This document shows positions 26,601 through 37,774 of a stretch of DNA of 64,000 nucleotides, in pieces. How positions within the stretch are numbered: position 1 is the stretch's first letter; each line of letters opens with the position of its first letter. The translations under genes and the position numbers were made by a program. This stretch comes from Byssochlamys sp. IMV 00236. Taxonomy: Eukaryota; Ascomycota; Eurotiomycetes; Eurotiales; Thermoascaceae. Below the pieces are notes generated by a model, which was not told the origin of the DNA, did no database searches, and saw only the letters and a list, made by a program, of their open reading frames with translations. The DNA is taken from positions 124,001-188,000 of the forward strand of contig MSJH02000578.1 of the NCBI GenBank assembly GCA_001931875.2. Direction: 5' to 3'.

Positions 26601-27131
26601 GAATCCTTCGCTGTTGACCAAAGCTTCTATCATCCCATAGATCCTAACAAGGATGCTTTGCCTCGATGTCCCATACTCACCCTCCGAGATGCCCTCATCA
26701 TCCAGCATGATGACGTGCCAAAAATATCGGAAAAGGATCCATTGCGCGCAGAAGTTATCGTACGGCTGTACCGCCGTCTGAACAATCTGATGGCGCCTCC
26801 GTCCCAGGTGACCAACCTCGATGTTAGCAATATAATCCAGAACATGAATCTGGATGGCGTTGGCGAACACGGGCAGATGGGCCTTGGCCCTGGCGAACAT
26901 GGAGTTGGGCAAGGGGGAGTAGGTGACGAAGATCCGGAAAACATCAATCAGATGCTCAATGAAGCTGCAGCCGCAGCCGCCGCTGGGGTCGACCACGGCG
27001 TTGGCCAAGGCATGGGTCTTGATGGTTCCGGAGCTGGTCTCCACGCAAACATTGATGACATGCTAAACAGCGCTGATATGGGAGTTGGTAATCCGGAGTT
27101 CCTTGACTTGGATATGGAAGGAATGTTTTAG
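23697..27131 (+). CDS. nut1: Mediator of RNA polymerase II transcription subunit 5 (Med5/Nut1)
   Basis: Med5 is a tail-module subunit of the nuclear Mediator complex that relays activator signals to RNA polymerase II. I read seven exons: 23697-24345, 24412-24662, 24719-24781, 24833-25339, 25388-25559, 25613-25972 and 26026-27131, giving 1035 residues, the normal size for fungal Med5. The N-terminus [16 protein letters not shown] and segments such as [30 protein letters not shown] and [20 protein letters not shown] are typical of the family, which is an all-helical repeat-like protein without catalytic residues. The final 100 residues are Gly/Ala/Asp-rich with short acidic motifs ([28 protein letters not shown]) and end in DLDMEGMF, probably a flexible tail. 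Introns are 46 to 66 bases with good donors. Identification rests on remembered family sequences. Confidence 0.88.
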
Positions 27132-27554
27132 AAAACTGCGTGTACGATGGCTGATTTACATTTGTTTATCTCAGAAGCGATGTGATGTTATATATTCAAG
27201 ATACTACTTTAGGAATGTCTTAATATGGTAGGATTTCAACATACGGTGTCACTTACTGGTGATGACTAGAGACTACATTGATCTGTAGAATTGCAGTACC
27301 ATAGCTATATCCGAGTCTCTAATTGTACTGTGCTTGTTCCTCGTATGGATTCCCAAATCACCGCGCTAACTAAAAATACCATCCAGGACTATTACTTCTC
27401 ATACCAGTCAGACCCGGTTCACACAACTAAACATCCTGAAATCTAGATAAAATGAGCATCTCAAAATATACATATACGTCATCTATTTATGAAAAGAAAC
27501 TCACCTATTATAACACTCTGTAATTGCATCTAATATCGCTGTACGTTCACGGAT
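27132..27554. other. Intergenic 3' flank between convergent genes
   Basis: An AT-rich stretch between the Med5 stop and the end of the small secreted protein gene. No gene is seen; it is presumably the two terminators. Confidence 0.7.
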
Positions 27555-27959
27555 TTATAGGTTCCCAGGCGACTCAGCCCCCTGCTCCCCAGGGTGAGTT
27601 CCAGGCTGGTGGTCCTCCACAGCTAGATAAATACGAATCCCTGCGGTTAGCATACGTATTCTGTTTCTGTCCATCTCAACAACAACAGAAAATAAACAAA
27701 AATAAATAACATAAACCACCAGGGAAGAACAAGAAAAGAAACCGAAAAGAAACTCACCATCCTCCAACTTCGCCGGCAACTTATCAATCCCAGAATTCTT
27801 GATATCAACAGGTACCAAGAGACCACCGGCAATATCGGCAATTTGCGAAAGAGGGTTTTGACGCGCTACTACCATCTTCTTCTCCTCTTCCGCGGAGGGA
27901 AGGGGCGCAGCGAGGGAAACGCCAAGAAGGGCGGAAAGGATGATGAGCGTGAGTTTCAT
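27555..27959 (-). CDS. Small secreted protein, unknown function
   Basis: The minus-strand frame starts with a clear signal peptide (MKLTLIILSALLGVSLAA, cleavage probably before APLPS). Next comes a short charged pro-like segment (EEEKKMVVARQ) and a mature region with PLSQIADIAGGLLVPVDIK. A GTGAG donor after KLEDG and a CAG acceptor allow exons 27959-27758 and 27640-27555, giving 95 residues. The 117-base intron is a multiple of three without a stop, so retention would give a 134-residue version containing the hydrophobic run SSLVVYVIYFCLFSVVV. No Cys-knot or catalytic motif is present; size and secretion would allow an effector-like or hydrophobic surface role, but nothing shows this. The C-terminal exon is uncertain. 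Confidence 0.55.
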   Translation of the reverse strand: MKLTLIILSALLGVSLAAPLPSAEEEKKMVVARQNPLSQIADIAGGLLVPVDIKNSGIDKLPAKLEDGEFLFGFFSCSSLVVYVIYFCLFSVVVEMDRNRIRMLTAGIRIYLAVEDHQPGTHPGEQGAESPGNL

Positions 27960-28040
27960 TTTGAGCTTTGCGATTGTGTTTCGGTATTTGAGTTTGTGGT
28001 TCTGGGTTTGTTGAGCAGGACCGGGGATCTGATGGATAGA

Positions 28041-28066
28041 CGAATGAATGAATGAATGAATGAATA
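28041..28066. repeat. GAAT/TGAA tetranucleotide microsatellite
   Basis: About six tandem units lie roughly 90 bases upstream of the small secreted protein start. Seen directly. Confidence 0.85.
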
Positions 28067-29916
28067 GATAGAGAGTTATTACGTTTTACGATAGAAGCAG
28101 AAACAGCCGAAGAGAGAGAAAATGATTATATACAGTACATAAGCGCAGGAATAGAGGTAAACACGACGCGTCTGGTAAGTAAGAAGAGCAGGCAAAAATA
28201 AAAGAGACGCGAAATGTATGTACATACATACCATGTACATACACCATGTATGTAGTTTACCTCTTTCTTTCCACATATTACTGAAGGTATGTATGTAAGT
28301 CGTATACTGAATTGGGTGTTTTCGCATGTTTCAGTGTAGGTGGGGAAGAATGTTGAGTTTGTTTCGAAACTGCTCTCGTAGTACTAGTGTAGTTTAGAGT
28401 GTCTACTGTATTGGTTAGTCCCTAGGTATGTTACTGTCAGATAGGTTGGTGAGGTTATTGATTTGTTATTAGGGAGGTGGTATGTGGATAAATGATTTCT
28501 TGTTCCCTTTGTGTGTCTGGAGTTAGCCTTGATGATAGATTAATTATTCAAGGGAAGGAAACAGTAGGGAAGAACGGCAGGGAGAGGGGGTAAATACTCT
28601 ACTCTATTTTGAAGGGACTGGAATGTGGAAGATCATCCCTTAAGTACACGGTGAAATGTAAACACGCGACTAAGAACGAACTTTTCATTGCACCTTTTGA
28701 ACTGATCGATTTCTCTATTTCGTATTTCGATACAATTATCTTGTTTTCAAATTTTGTCGCTCCTGTACTCCAGGCATGCTGTATGTATAAAATATCTTTG
28801 TTGGACTCCACTCGTAGAAACCAACCAAAGTTATCGAGCTAGATACATGCCGTAGTCTAAAATAGCACATGATGCGTACAATAAGAAGGTCAAGGTGGTA
28901 GATCTTCTGGCTGATCTATATTATCCTAATTGGTTTTGGATTTCATCAGCAAGTGTTTGATCTTGTGCATTAACATAATGACAGAATCGTCTTATTCAGA
29001 ACTATAGTATATAACTCTGTAACAACAGAAACAAGGTCGCCTTTTCTGTAGTAGATCGTATTTTGTATTTTCTGTTATTGCGAATCGAATCTTCTCACCG
29101 GCTTTGAAGATCTGCGTTACGAACCATCCCAGCAATCGTTGCGTATTTCCTATTGTTGATGGAAATCACTAATCATGTTATGTACATGGATATAAAAAGT
29201 TATTCTGCGCGAGAACTTATCTCGGCTAGCGAGATTGCTTGTTTCTGCTCATCAAGAATGCTTACGGCGGGACGCTCTATATATAATAATACTCGATAGT
29301 GGTATGGTAGGGATATATTTTATTATCGTTGGGATTTGAGGAAGTTTAAGTGGTCTTAGAAGGGGTATCCAGACTATTGACATGGTCCTCATAGATGCAA
29401 TTGAGAAGTCAAGAACTAACCAGCCATAATCACAAGGGCTCCCAGAAGATGCAGGTCATTTAATATCTTGGGAATAGTATATCTCTTTCTGGCTAATAAG
29501 CAGTAGCTATCGCGCATTCAAGCCAGATATTGAGTTCAAACCCGACCACACTAGATCCCAAGTACTGTATTATACCAGTAAACTGTAAGAAGGTTTCAAT
29601 TGTCCTATTTTGGCGTTTTGCATAATCAGTTCGCGCGAATGCAAGAGAGGCCATATCCGTATAGCATTGTAAATTCAGGACGTATGAAGATTCGGAATAT
29701 AAATCACCCCTTACATAGTCTTCCTTAATGACCCGATGGCAAGTCGATACGTCTCTGGTTGTGGGCCGAGGCGGCCAGACTAGGTTCGCCGTGGCGTGAA
29801 AGAAAGACGATGTGAATTGTTTACCTTGGAATAAAAGGCGGGGTGGCGGGGCTTCGGAGAATTGATGGCGCTCAGCCAGACTTTCTCGTGTTACACGTCT
29901 GTCAAAACTTCATGTA

Positions 29917-29939
29917 CCATACTCTAGAGTAGAGTATGG
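29917..29939. repeat. Perfect 10-bp inverted repeat (hairpin) with 3-base loop
   Basis: CCATACTCTA, loop GAG, TAGAGTATGG. It lies in the gene-poor region; no adjacent gene explains it. Confidence 0.8.
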
Positions 29940-30705
29940 CAGATGGGCTTTTCCAGGAATTTTTTCACGTAGGCCCAATATTAAAGATTGAATATCTTGG
30001 TATGGTCGGCCATTTGTGAAGATGAGGGTCTTGAAAGAGCCGACAATTCTTGGGCCTGTCCAATGTATAGCTTGGAGTCATATCCGCTCCTCCGATTTCT
30101 GACAATTGACAACTGCTGATAAGCGGAAGTAACACTCCATGTGAGATCCTGGCGTAATAAACAGGGCGATTTTGCAAGTGACGTCGTAAAGACCCTGCGC
30201 AGGAAGTGATGAGATTCAAGGTTTGACACACGACAATCTGTTGATCCTTTCAGTATCACGACATGAAAGATCCTCAAAAAAGGGACCGGGAGACTCAACC
30301 CGGGATTATTAGAACGAACCACCTCATCAGTAGACAAGTCGGGGCACGTCGTAAGCCCACCCCTTGCGGAGTGGGCGTCCCACTTCGGAACTTTGTCAAA
30401 TATACTCTCCGGTTGATCGTATTGAGGATGTTCTCGATCCCCTGAAACTATACTGAAGGACAATCACAAAAGCATAGCGATATCCGGTGGCGATAGCACA
30501 AGTCCGACATAGGACCGGTAAGGCGTGATGGCTATAACGGTCGGACATTTGTTTACCTCGACCAGTGTCGAAAACAACGTTTGCTAGACACAGATGGTGA
30601 AACCTAACATCGTCAAGTTAGAACTCCGTTCCCAAGTACGCTCTGAGCTAGCGCTAGGGTACCATATTCTGGGTGCTTACCCTCGATATTCGGCCCGTCT
30701 CGTAC

Positions 30706-31242
30706 CTAGGTAGATACGACGGATATGATGTTAATAATAATAATGGCTTGCCACGAAGATAACAAAGTTTCGGAAGCTTCCGGTGGTCCCAGAAACTCAA
30801 GAGCAAGCTTTCCACCATGATCCAGGAATTCAATAGCTGGCGATCCATGCAGCACAGTATCGATCAAAGGGTTCATTGAAGAGCCAACTAGAGTGGAAAA
30901 TATCACAGGGCGGAATCTTGAGTTCATGTCCGAGGCGGGAGATCAACTTAGCTTCTATGGTCCTTTTTCTGTCAATGGCATAAAACGAAAACGCTCCTTA
31001 GCAACAGGAATCGGGTTGTTATCAATGAACGTGCCTTTGACCCGACAAAGTGGAAGAGCGACAATATGAGCACGTGTAGGAGATCCATCGAGACAACCGT
31101 ATAGCTTCAGACGCTTGTCCTGATGGGGATATGTCTGCACATTAGGCAAGTAATATATATTCACTACTTTTGCAGCTACTCCATGACCGAGAGCAGGATT
31201 CATTGAAGGGGAATTGTCTGAGCTTCCGGACTCCACTAGCAT
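30706..31242 (-). pseudogene. Possible retropepsin-like (retroelement gag-pol) relic
   Basis: Two consecutive minus-strand frames, 31242-30955 and 30927-30706, are separated by stops. The first begins with VESGSSDN, similar to the D-S-G-A/S box of retropepsin-like proteases but with Glu in place of the catalytic Asp. It continues with KRLKLYGCLDGSPTRAHIVA and PIPVAKERFRFMPL, a pattern I associate with protease regions of fungal LTR-element polyproteins. The second holds EFLDHGGKLALEFLGPP without a recognised match. A changed active-site residue, stops and lack of a full polyprotein point to a decayed copy. Assignment is from pattern memory only. Confidence 0.33.
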
Positions 31243-31315
31243 ATTTGACTCTCGATAAAGCCGATAGACATCGATATTATCAAACTTCCTCGTTCAACAA
31301 CTGCGTGATCTCTTA

Positions 31316-31495
31316 CAGTGGGATGCATTAAGTATTCGACCAGCACTAATACAAACTATACCTGATCTAGTTTAACATATAACATATAGTACGTATATTT
31401 GGGTATTTTTGTGTAATAGCTTGTATAAATTCCCCGTTTTAGACTAGGTTGTATAACTAAATTAGTGCTGGTCGAATACTTAATGCATCCCACTG
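31316..31495. mobile_element. 180-bp MITE with 35-bp perfect terminal inverted repeats and TA target duplication
   Basis: The left end 31316-31350 begins CAGTGGGATGCATTAAG, and the right end 31461-31495 is its exact reverse complement over 35 bases. TA dinucleotides flank both sides (31314-31315 and 31496-31497). Imperfect complementarity continues about 20 bases further inward. The AT-rich core of about 110 bp has no coding frame. TA duplication and ends starting CAGT are typical of non-autonomous Tc1/mariner-superfamily derivatives. Perfect ends suggest fairly recent activity. No transposase or second copy was seen in this window. Confidence 0.88.
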
Positions 31496-32965
31496 TAGAA
31501 GGTTCGCTGTTTCGGCAAGATCAATGTCTCAGCTTAGGCGATGAATGACCAAAATAAAGTTGGCCCCCTTCAACCGGTCTACGACTAGCCAAATCCAATT
31601 TCCCGGAGGCTCTTCTACTTCTGTTAAGGATTGTCGCTTCAAAAGTGCCTGCGCAGTTCTCCATCGCGGAAAACCACGCAATGCACCCCCGAACAGAGCA
31701 GAGAAAGACATTGACTATGGTGGCTAAAAGTGACAGGGTGGTTTCCTACTATCGATCAGCAGCTGAGCATTTTAGAAAGCGGATGACAGTTTTCGGATCA
31801 AGGCAAAATAAAGCCTAAAACTGAGCAAATAATCTCCATGGTTATGCCTACTGTCAGCCATGCATAGCCGCGTTCGGCGGTCGCCTAGACGTCGGTTGCT
31901 GATGCAGGTGGAGAGCGTCTAGATATCGGCATAGTCTAATTGCAACCCTGGATTTTGCGCATTTCATTACATGCGGTCGGCAGTTCAACAAGCCAGTGTA
32001 GTTGGACTAATCGGATGATTGTTTGCCCAGCTAATAACTTAGTTAGATTGATAATCGATTAACCATTAGTTCAAACTTTTGGTGTTCTTTGGTTTCTTAT
32101 TAGTACTCGTGGCGTCGAGGGAATGAACGTAGTCGTCATGGCGGATGTCACAGCAAAACATACGCCGATAAGAACTCATTCGCACAAGCCACCTGTTGGT
32201 ATAAATTGATTGACCGCTTGATCCGGAAAAATGAGACCGATATCAAATTGTATGGTTAGCCAGTATGGGAGATCTTAGGCAGAAATCTCGACTTCTCCGC
32301 GGAGCAACCGGCACAGGATTCCAATGCTGCTCGATATCAGAGAAGGACGATAATTTGAACCCCTTCCTGATCGAGTCTGCAATAGGCCAGAGCGGTCCGT
32401 GCCATTAGTGTATATTGAAAATATTTCCTTATGAGGAAGCTAAGAATTATTTCGCGGTGATACTGTGAGTATTGCTGCTATTGCATTGCCGACTCGCTAT
32501 GCCGAGCATGCTGTAGGCAGATGTATCTTAACATAGCATAGTACTGTACTATGCATTGACCTTGCGCACAAGTCATAGTTAGTGAGATCATCGGTCAACA
32601 ACGTGCACCATTTTTGCTTGCGAAGTGGACTTCATCGAAGAGACTCAAGTCGCTATTCAGGTTCGTACTTCCCAGGACATGATGCTTTATCATCCAGACC
32701 GACACCTCCAAAGGCATATCCCAGAAGCACCAGCATGTCTAGTACTTTGCATTTGCAAGTTTATACTAGATACCATACTGGAGCAAGCCTAAGTTCGCAA
32801 GATGGCCTAGAACCCTACACACGAGTCATTGATTCATAAGGCTGCGCCTTTCTCTCAAGTGGCTTGAGCTCCACTGAACCGACGTCTCGCGTAACACTGA
32901 ACACTTCTCGGCGTGAGCTGAACGTGTGGGACCCAGAGTTCGAGAGAATCCTGAACAGTAGTATC

Positions 32966-32974
32966 TACGGAGTA
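32966..32974. repeat. TACTCCGTA motif (reverse orientation)
   Basis: One of five exact copies between 32.9 and 42.4 kb (32966, 34003, 34090, 42243, 42321). Present on the plus strand as TACGGAGTA. Confidence 0.6.
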
Positions 32975-34002
32975 AATTATTACTCGACGGAACAGGCGTG
33001 GATCTCGGGGAGGTTCGAGCGTTGCCTCTATCGTTCACAGAGGCCCTGAGCTCCAGTCGGCGGGCTCTCCGTCCGTGCGAGCGTGATGAGCCTGAATTCA
33101 TCTGCATGGAGCTATGGAGGGGACATGAATAATCTATTATGATTTGGTCAACAAGAGGTGGCAGTTGAGGACCTCCAGTGAGAAGAGAGAGCTAGGGTTA
33201 TACATACATACGTACCTGAGAGCGAGCACGTGTCGAACTGCCGTTGTTTTCCTGGGATTTTCTGATCTTCTTCCCCCCACGAAATGTCGCAAACGATACG
33301 ATCGAGAACAATGTTCAATGGAGCCGTGTAAACCTGTCTGTCATCTTTTACCGATCCCTCTCTACTGCCATGTGCGGATGTGCCATCACTGACCGACGTC
33401 AAGTACTGTACAATAATGGAGACGGTGTGATCGCGACTTCGATGTGTATCATGGTGAAGGCAGGCGTCTTTTCAATAATACGGGATGATTATTCCCTGTC
33501 GGTTGGAGCGCGAACCTTGGCCCGGCCCCTCGAGCATCGAGATTATCCAATTCCAGGAGACATCACGACGTTGGTCCGTCAGTTGGCTAAAACAGCTGAA
33601 GACGGGATCGACTCGGCAGGCGTGGGTTTAGCGAGTTACCGTTGCTGGGAAGCCTGGGATTCGCCTTCGGTCCTACCGCTATCACTCATCATTATTTAGC
33701 TAGTCTGAACCCGCGGAGTACAGACGGTTCAGATGCTAGTGGACTATCTAGCGGTTATCTTGATTTCCCAGAAAAAAAGATCGTCGCATGGCTGTTTTTC
33801 GAGTTTCCACTTTTGATCTGGTTCCTGGAATGGCGCGCCTTTGGGCCATATGGGCGATCTCATCAACAGTCGCCTAACTTGTACAGTACGTGTTTCGTTT
33901 GACGATCAGTTCTGATGACGCCGAAAAAGACTGCCAAAGATACACACGTGCCTATACTGCTACCAGTAGTGGCAAATAAGCTCGAAGAATAACTGAATAG
34001 CC

Positions 34003-34098
34003 TACGGAGTAGAGAGCTTACCACACCTGGCACACCATTATTAGCCAAACAATAATAACGGTCGTTCTTCGGTAAAGATGAAGGAAAAGTACTCCGTA
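34003..34098. repeat. Inverted pair of TACTCCGTA motifs, about 80 bp apart
   Basis: TACGGAGTA at 34003-34011 and TACTCCGTA at 34090-34098 form an inverted pair enclosing AT-rich sequence. The layout is similar to the pair at 42240-42332, although the flanking bases do not extend the inverted repeat clearly. Confidence 0.5.
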
Positions 34099-36142
34099 CT
34101 ATCTATTACGCATTATCTAGGGCACAATTTTCCCCAGACAGGAAATTGTAGCCCCGACATTTCGACAGCAGGGTTTGATTGCTGATCTTCAGCAAGCCAC
34201 AGGAGGTTATACCGGAATGGCCTTCATGCAGTAATATTAGTCACAAGCAGACCCTGCGCTGACAGGCTAAAGTACACTCCGCAGTTACTTGTTCCCTGTG
34301 CTAACTATACTAGGTTGAGAAAGGCCAACCGTCACGGGTAGATTGGATGCAGGACTGAAGATTTCTACTCGGATATTATTGTTGTCAACGAGACCGGTCA
34401 CAATTCATGTTGGGCAGAACGATTGAAGCCGTTAGTGAAATCGTATGTTTTCTATTTGCGCTTCCTGTTGGGCATCGACATGAAAAACAAATTGCGAGCA
34501 CCGCATAGATGGGTATTCTGTACAGGGAAGAGATGGCGTGCCTCACTTCTTCCGGCTTTTTAACATTGTCTCGCATTAAGCTCGCCAAACATACCTGATG
34601 TGAGAACCTGGTGATTGAATTATATAGAGGTGAGAGTTAAGACGGCATTACGGGACTGGCAATGATACCGGCAGAGCAGATTCCCGAACCCCAGAGCTTA
34701 AATGTGAAGCCGGTAGATCTTATTCCATGCTCTGACACGGCCCTCGTGCGATAACTGGCATGTGGAGAGCACCCGCCACCTAAAAGCAATGCAAAGTCTC
34801 GACGATTGACAATGAGAACCACACTGTCTCCATTAGGTCACGGGAAGGAAAGTGAACTGTAAAATAATAGCTCAATCTTCCGGGTGGCTGGTTTGCGATT
34901 GGGAATTATACAGTAACGCGTCGAATTCCCCGCCATTTCAGACTGACGTGCGTGCATTGGTACAGTACATGCTCTACTGCGATACACAAGAACTGGTGGC
35001 GAAGTCGGTTACCATCATCTAAGAATGATTACTGATGCATTATCTGAAACCGGGCTTCGCGCGCATAACTCCTCTGATTTTTTCCGGGTCAAAAGCCGTC
35101 AATATAATAACGATCGGAGTCTCGAGTGCGATATGCGGTCTGAATGTCAATAATGAAATGCGACCCCCAGACTGTAAAGGTCAGACCCTCCTCGTTCACA
35201 ATGGTATCTCGAACAATGGACTTTTCAGTCTTCATGTGACGGGATTCGCCAAAAGGTTAGATCTGGCCTCGGACAATCGTCTGCCCTTGTTCTTCTGGGG
35301 ACTTGCGACGCTTTATTGTGTCGAATCGTGCATAATATCCTAGTATCACATCATGAAGTGTTTGAGCTGTGGGTTGTTCCGGACTGGACGATTCTCCTTT
35401 TCATCCAAAGTACTCGGTATTCGCATGACTCTCCGGATGAGAATAGTTAGTGTCGCAGTCCGGAATCATACAAATGACGGTAGCAACTTATAATGTCTAT
35501 AATAATATTAACCCCTGCTGTACTTCGAGGCCTAGCCAGGAATCCGGAATAGTGTGATTGATAATACGCGGGCGGGTAGTTAATATGCGCCGTACAGGAA
35601 CCCCTGAGCGGTTGGAAAGTTCGAAGGACGTTAGTTAGTAGTAGGGCGGGCCCCGGCCCTTCGGCCTGGGCCATGGTTCATCCTCGTGGGTTCCGTCTCT
35701 AAAGGATATGATTTTCCACACTTTTGCCGTCACTAACATGCCCCTCCTGGAGTCTTGAGCCTTTGCCTCAGCAACCGTGCCATGACGATGAGCTGAGCTT
35801 CTCTGGGGTTCTGGGGGAAGGGCACTGTTGTCTGTACTTTGCCAACTAGCTCTGCGAGTAGATAGAGCACGGATCACTCCGCAAGTCCCATCTGCTGCCT
35901 GCATTATCTTCATGCTTGGTCCTCGTGCGGCCCGGGGCGGGTGATGGAATAAGAAAAAAAAAAAAACGAATTCAGGAATAGCACAAGAAAAAGGCATGAT
36001 GAAGGAGCAAAATGATTGGGCATAAAAACAGACACGGCACAAGAAAAAAAAGAAAAAAGTTAAAGCCAGTGACAAGGCTGCATGGGAAGCGAATGCAGGC
36101 ACAGCAATACCATACTCTCTAGAGAGAGACCTGCGTACGGCG

Positions 36143-36161
36143 TAATAATAATAATAATAAT
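36143..36161. repeat. TAA trinucleotide microsatellite
   Basis: About six TAA units. Seen directly. Confidence 0.85.
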
Positions 36162-37774
36162 ACATGGCCCTTCGCTCCCCCAAGAGAGCACGCCTGGGCT
36201 GTTCTGCGCCGTAGATCGCATCCACGGCGACCCATCGACGGCGACCCAATATTGTATCTGTTCAAGTGGTCCCCGGCAAGGGGAGGCGCCGTCCGTCACA
36301 AGAACCATCGTGGATTCGTGCTGCTAGTTAGTTGAACCTTAGCACAATGACCCGCTAGAGAGAGGGATATCTCTAGTGCCTCCTGAGTCCTTAGCCTCTC
36401 TAGGCTGGAGGGCGGATAACATCGAACCCTGTCCCTGTTCGACGGTTTATAGCACAAGCCCCAAGGTGGACCGGCGCAGATAGGCGGAGGCTGAAGAACA
36501 ACCACATCTCCATGGCGTTGACCGTGCGGGATCGGATTATGGGGCGGATACTGAGTCGCTTGCCTCGTCACCCCCATGGCAGGGGCTGGAACAGCTGGAA
36601 CTCGAACCGTTCAGCGAGCCGTTTTCTTTCACGGGCCAACTGTCATTTCTGTCTTGGCTCTAGTCAGTGTTGTCGTGGAGAACTGGAAGTTTGGGAAGCG
36701 TACGGAGTGCCATAGTTAGAGTAGAGTAAAGTAGAGTAGTAGTCCGCCCCGACGTCTGGCGCTCCACGACGTCGTCGCCTTTCTCTTGACTACTACTTAC
36801 TGTCTTTCCTCTTATCGTTCGATCTGTATGTACATACTCATTCGTGGATCTGTCTTGCCTCTTAATCATATCGCATTTCCCGGGATCTTATCCATTGCTG
36901 CAGGTGGCAAGCGTTTCGCCGCGAGTTCGTCGAGCGTTCATTCCTCCCTTCTCAGACCCCCTTCTGGCGGTCCTTGCGTATACCCTTCGGCTCTCGAACA
37001 CGTCTCTGCACATACTCCTCACCATCCTTACCATTGAGTTTCTTGCTCAAGACGTCTTTCCTTGCTGCCGCTCGTTTGTACGCGGCGTGATTGAGGGGCA
37101 ACAAACACGTTCCTTTGGCGTCCGCAATACCCTACGTCGTCGGCTCGTTACATCTAGAATCATACCGCGATCGAAACACCATCGCCTGGCGGCATATCGG
37201 ATTTTTTTTCCCCTAACAATTCATCATCTACGTGATCGCTCTTTTGCAGCGCTGTTGAGATAAACAAGCTTACTAGGACTGAGACTGTCTTTTTGGACTA
37301 AAAGAGCGTCATCGTTTTGACTTGCCTCAGCTCAGGCGCAAGCATAACTACGGGTGAGTAAACGGCATCGCGCTCCAACATTCCTCATCCCCTCCCACCC
37401 CTAGAGTCGGGACATTCCCCGCTTGATCCTGTGGCCCCCTACTGCTTTCCACCACATTTCCATGGGGGGTATCTAATTGTGGAAAAACAGTGCCACTGAT
37501 GCGCATGCAGGGTAGGAACATTAATCGTACGAAGCCCCATCTCCACGTTCGTTGACTCGACCTTGATTCTTCCGAGCTACACCAAACTATCAGCGAGAGT
37601 CAATCGACATCAACATTCGCGGAGAATCCGTGGATGGTTGTCTTCTACAGCGTTTCCTTCTTGTCTTGGAGAATGTTTGTTTGGTTATCCCGGGCATAAC
37701 ACCGCGGTCAATGACGAACTACTTCGTCTTTCATCGACGAACAGATTATTGAACATCATATACGTGAAGAGAGC

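Larger units (their letters stand above)
27960..37774. other. Gene-poor region of about 9.8 kb
   Basis: I cannot support any intact gene here. The first kilobase is the promoter side of the small secreted gene, with a TGAA microsatellite and ATGTACATAC-type repeats near 28.2 kb. From 28.6 to 35.6 kb the frames are short and broken. A 180-bp TA-flanked MITE lies at 31316-31495, a possible retropepsin-like relic at 30706-31242, a perfect hairpin at 29917-29939, and three TACTCCGTA motifs at 32966, 34003 and 34090. From about 36.7 kb the sequence is pyrimidine-rich and is probably promoter and long leader of the RasGEF gene at 37775. The open frame at 36844-37263 in it has no known domain. Confidence 0.6.

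Noticed and set aside
29981..30463. 160-codon minus-strand frame
   Set aside because: The amino-acid pattern is unlike a folded protein I know and the frame lacks neighbours or motifs; left uncalled.
33244..33699. 151-codon plus-strand frame in the gene-poor region
   Set aside because: It has no recognisable domain or signal and overlaps minus-strand frames; without homology evidence I do not call it a gene.
35635..36249. 204-codon minus-strand frame with poly-Tyr and poly-Phe runs
   Set aside because: The homopolymer runs come from a TAA microsatellite and A-rich tracts; no domain is visible.
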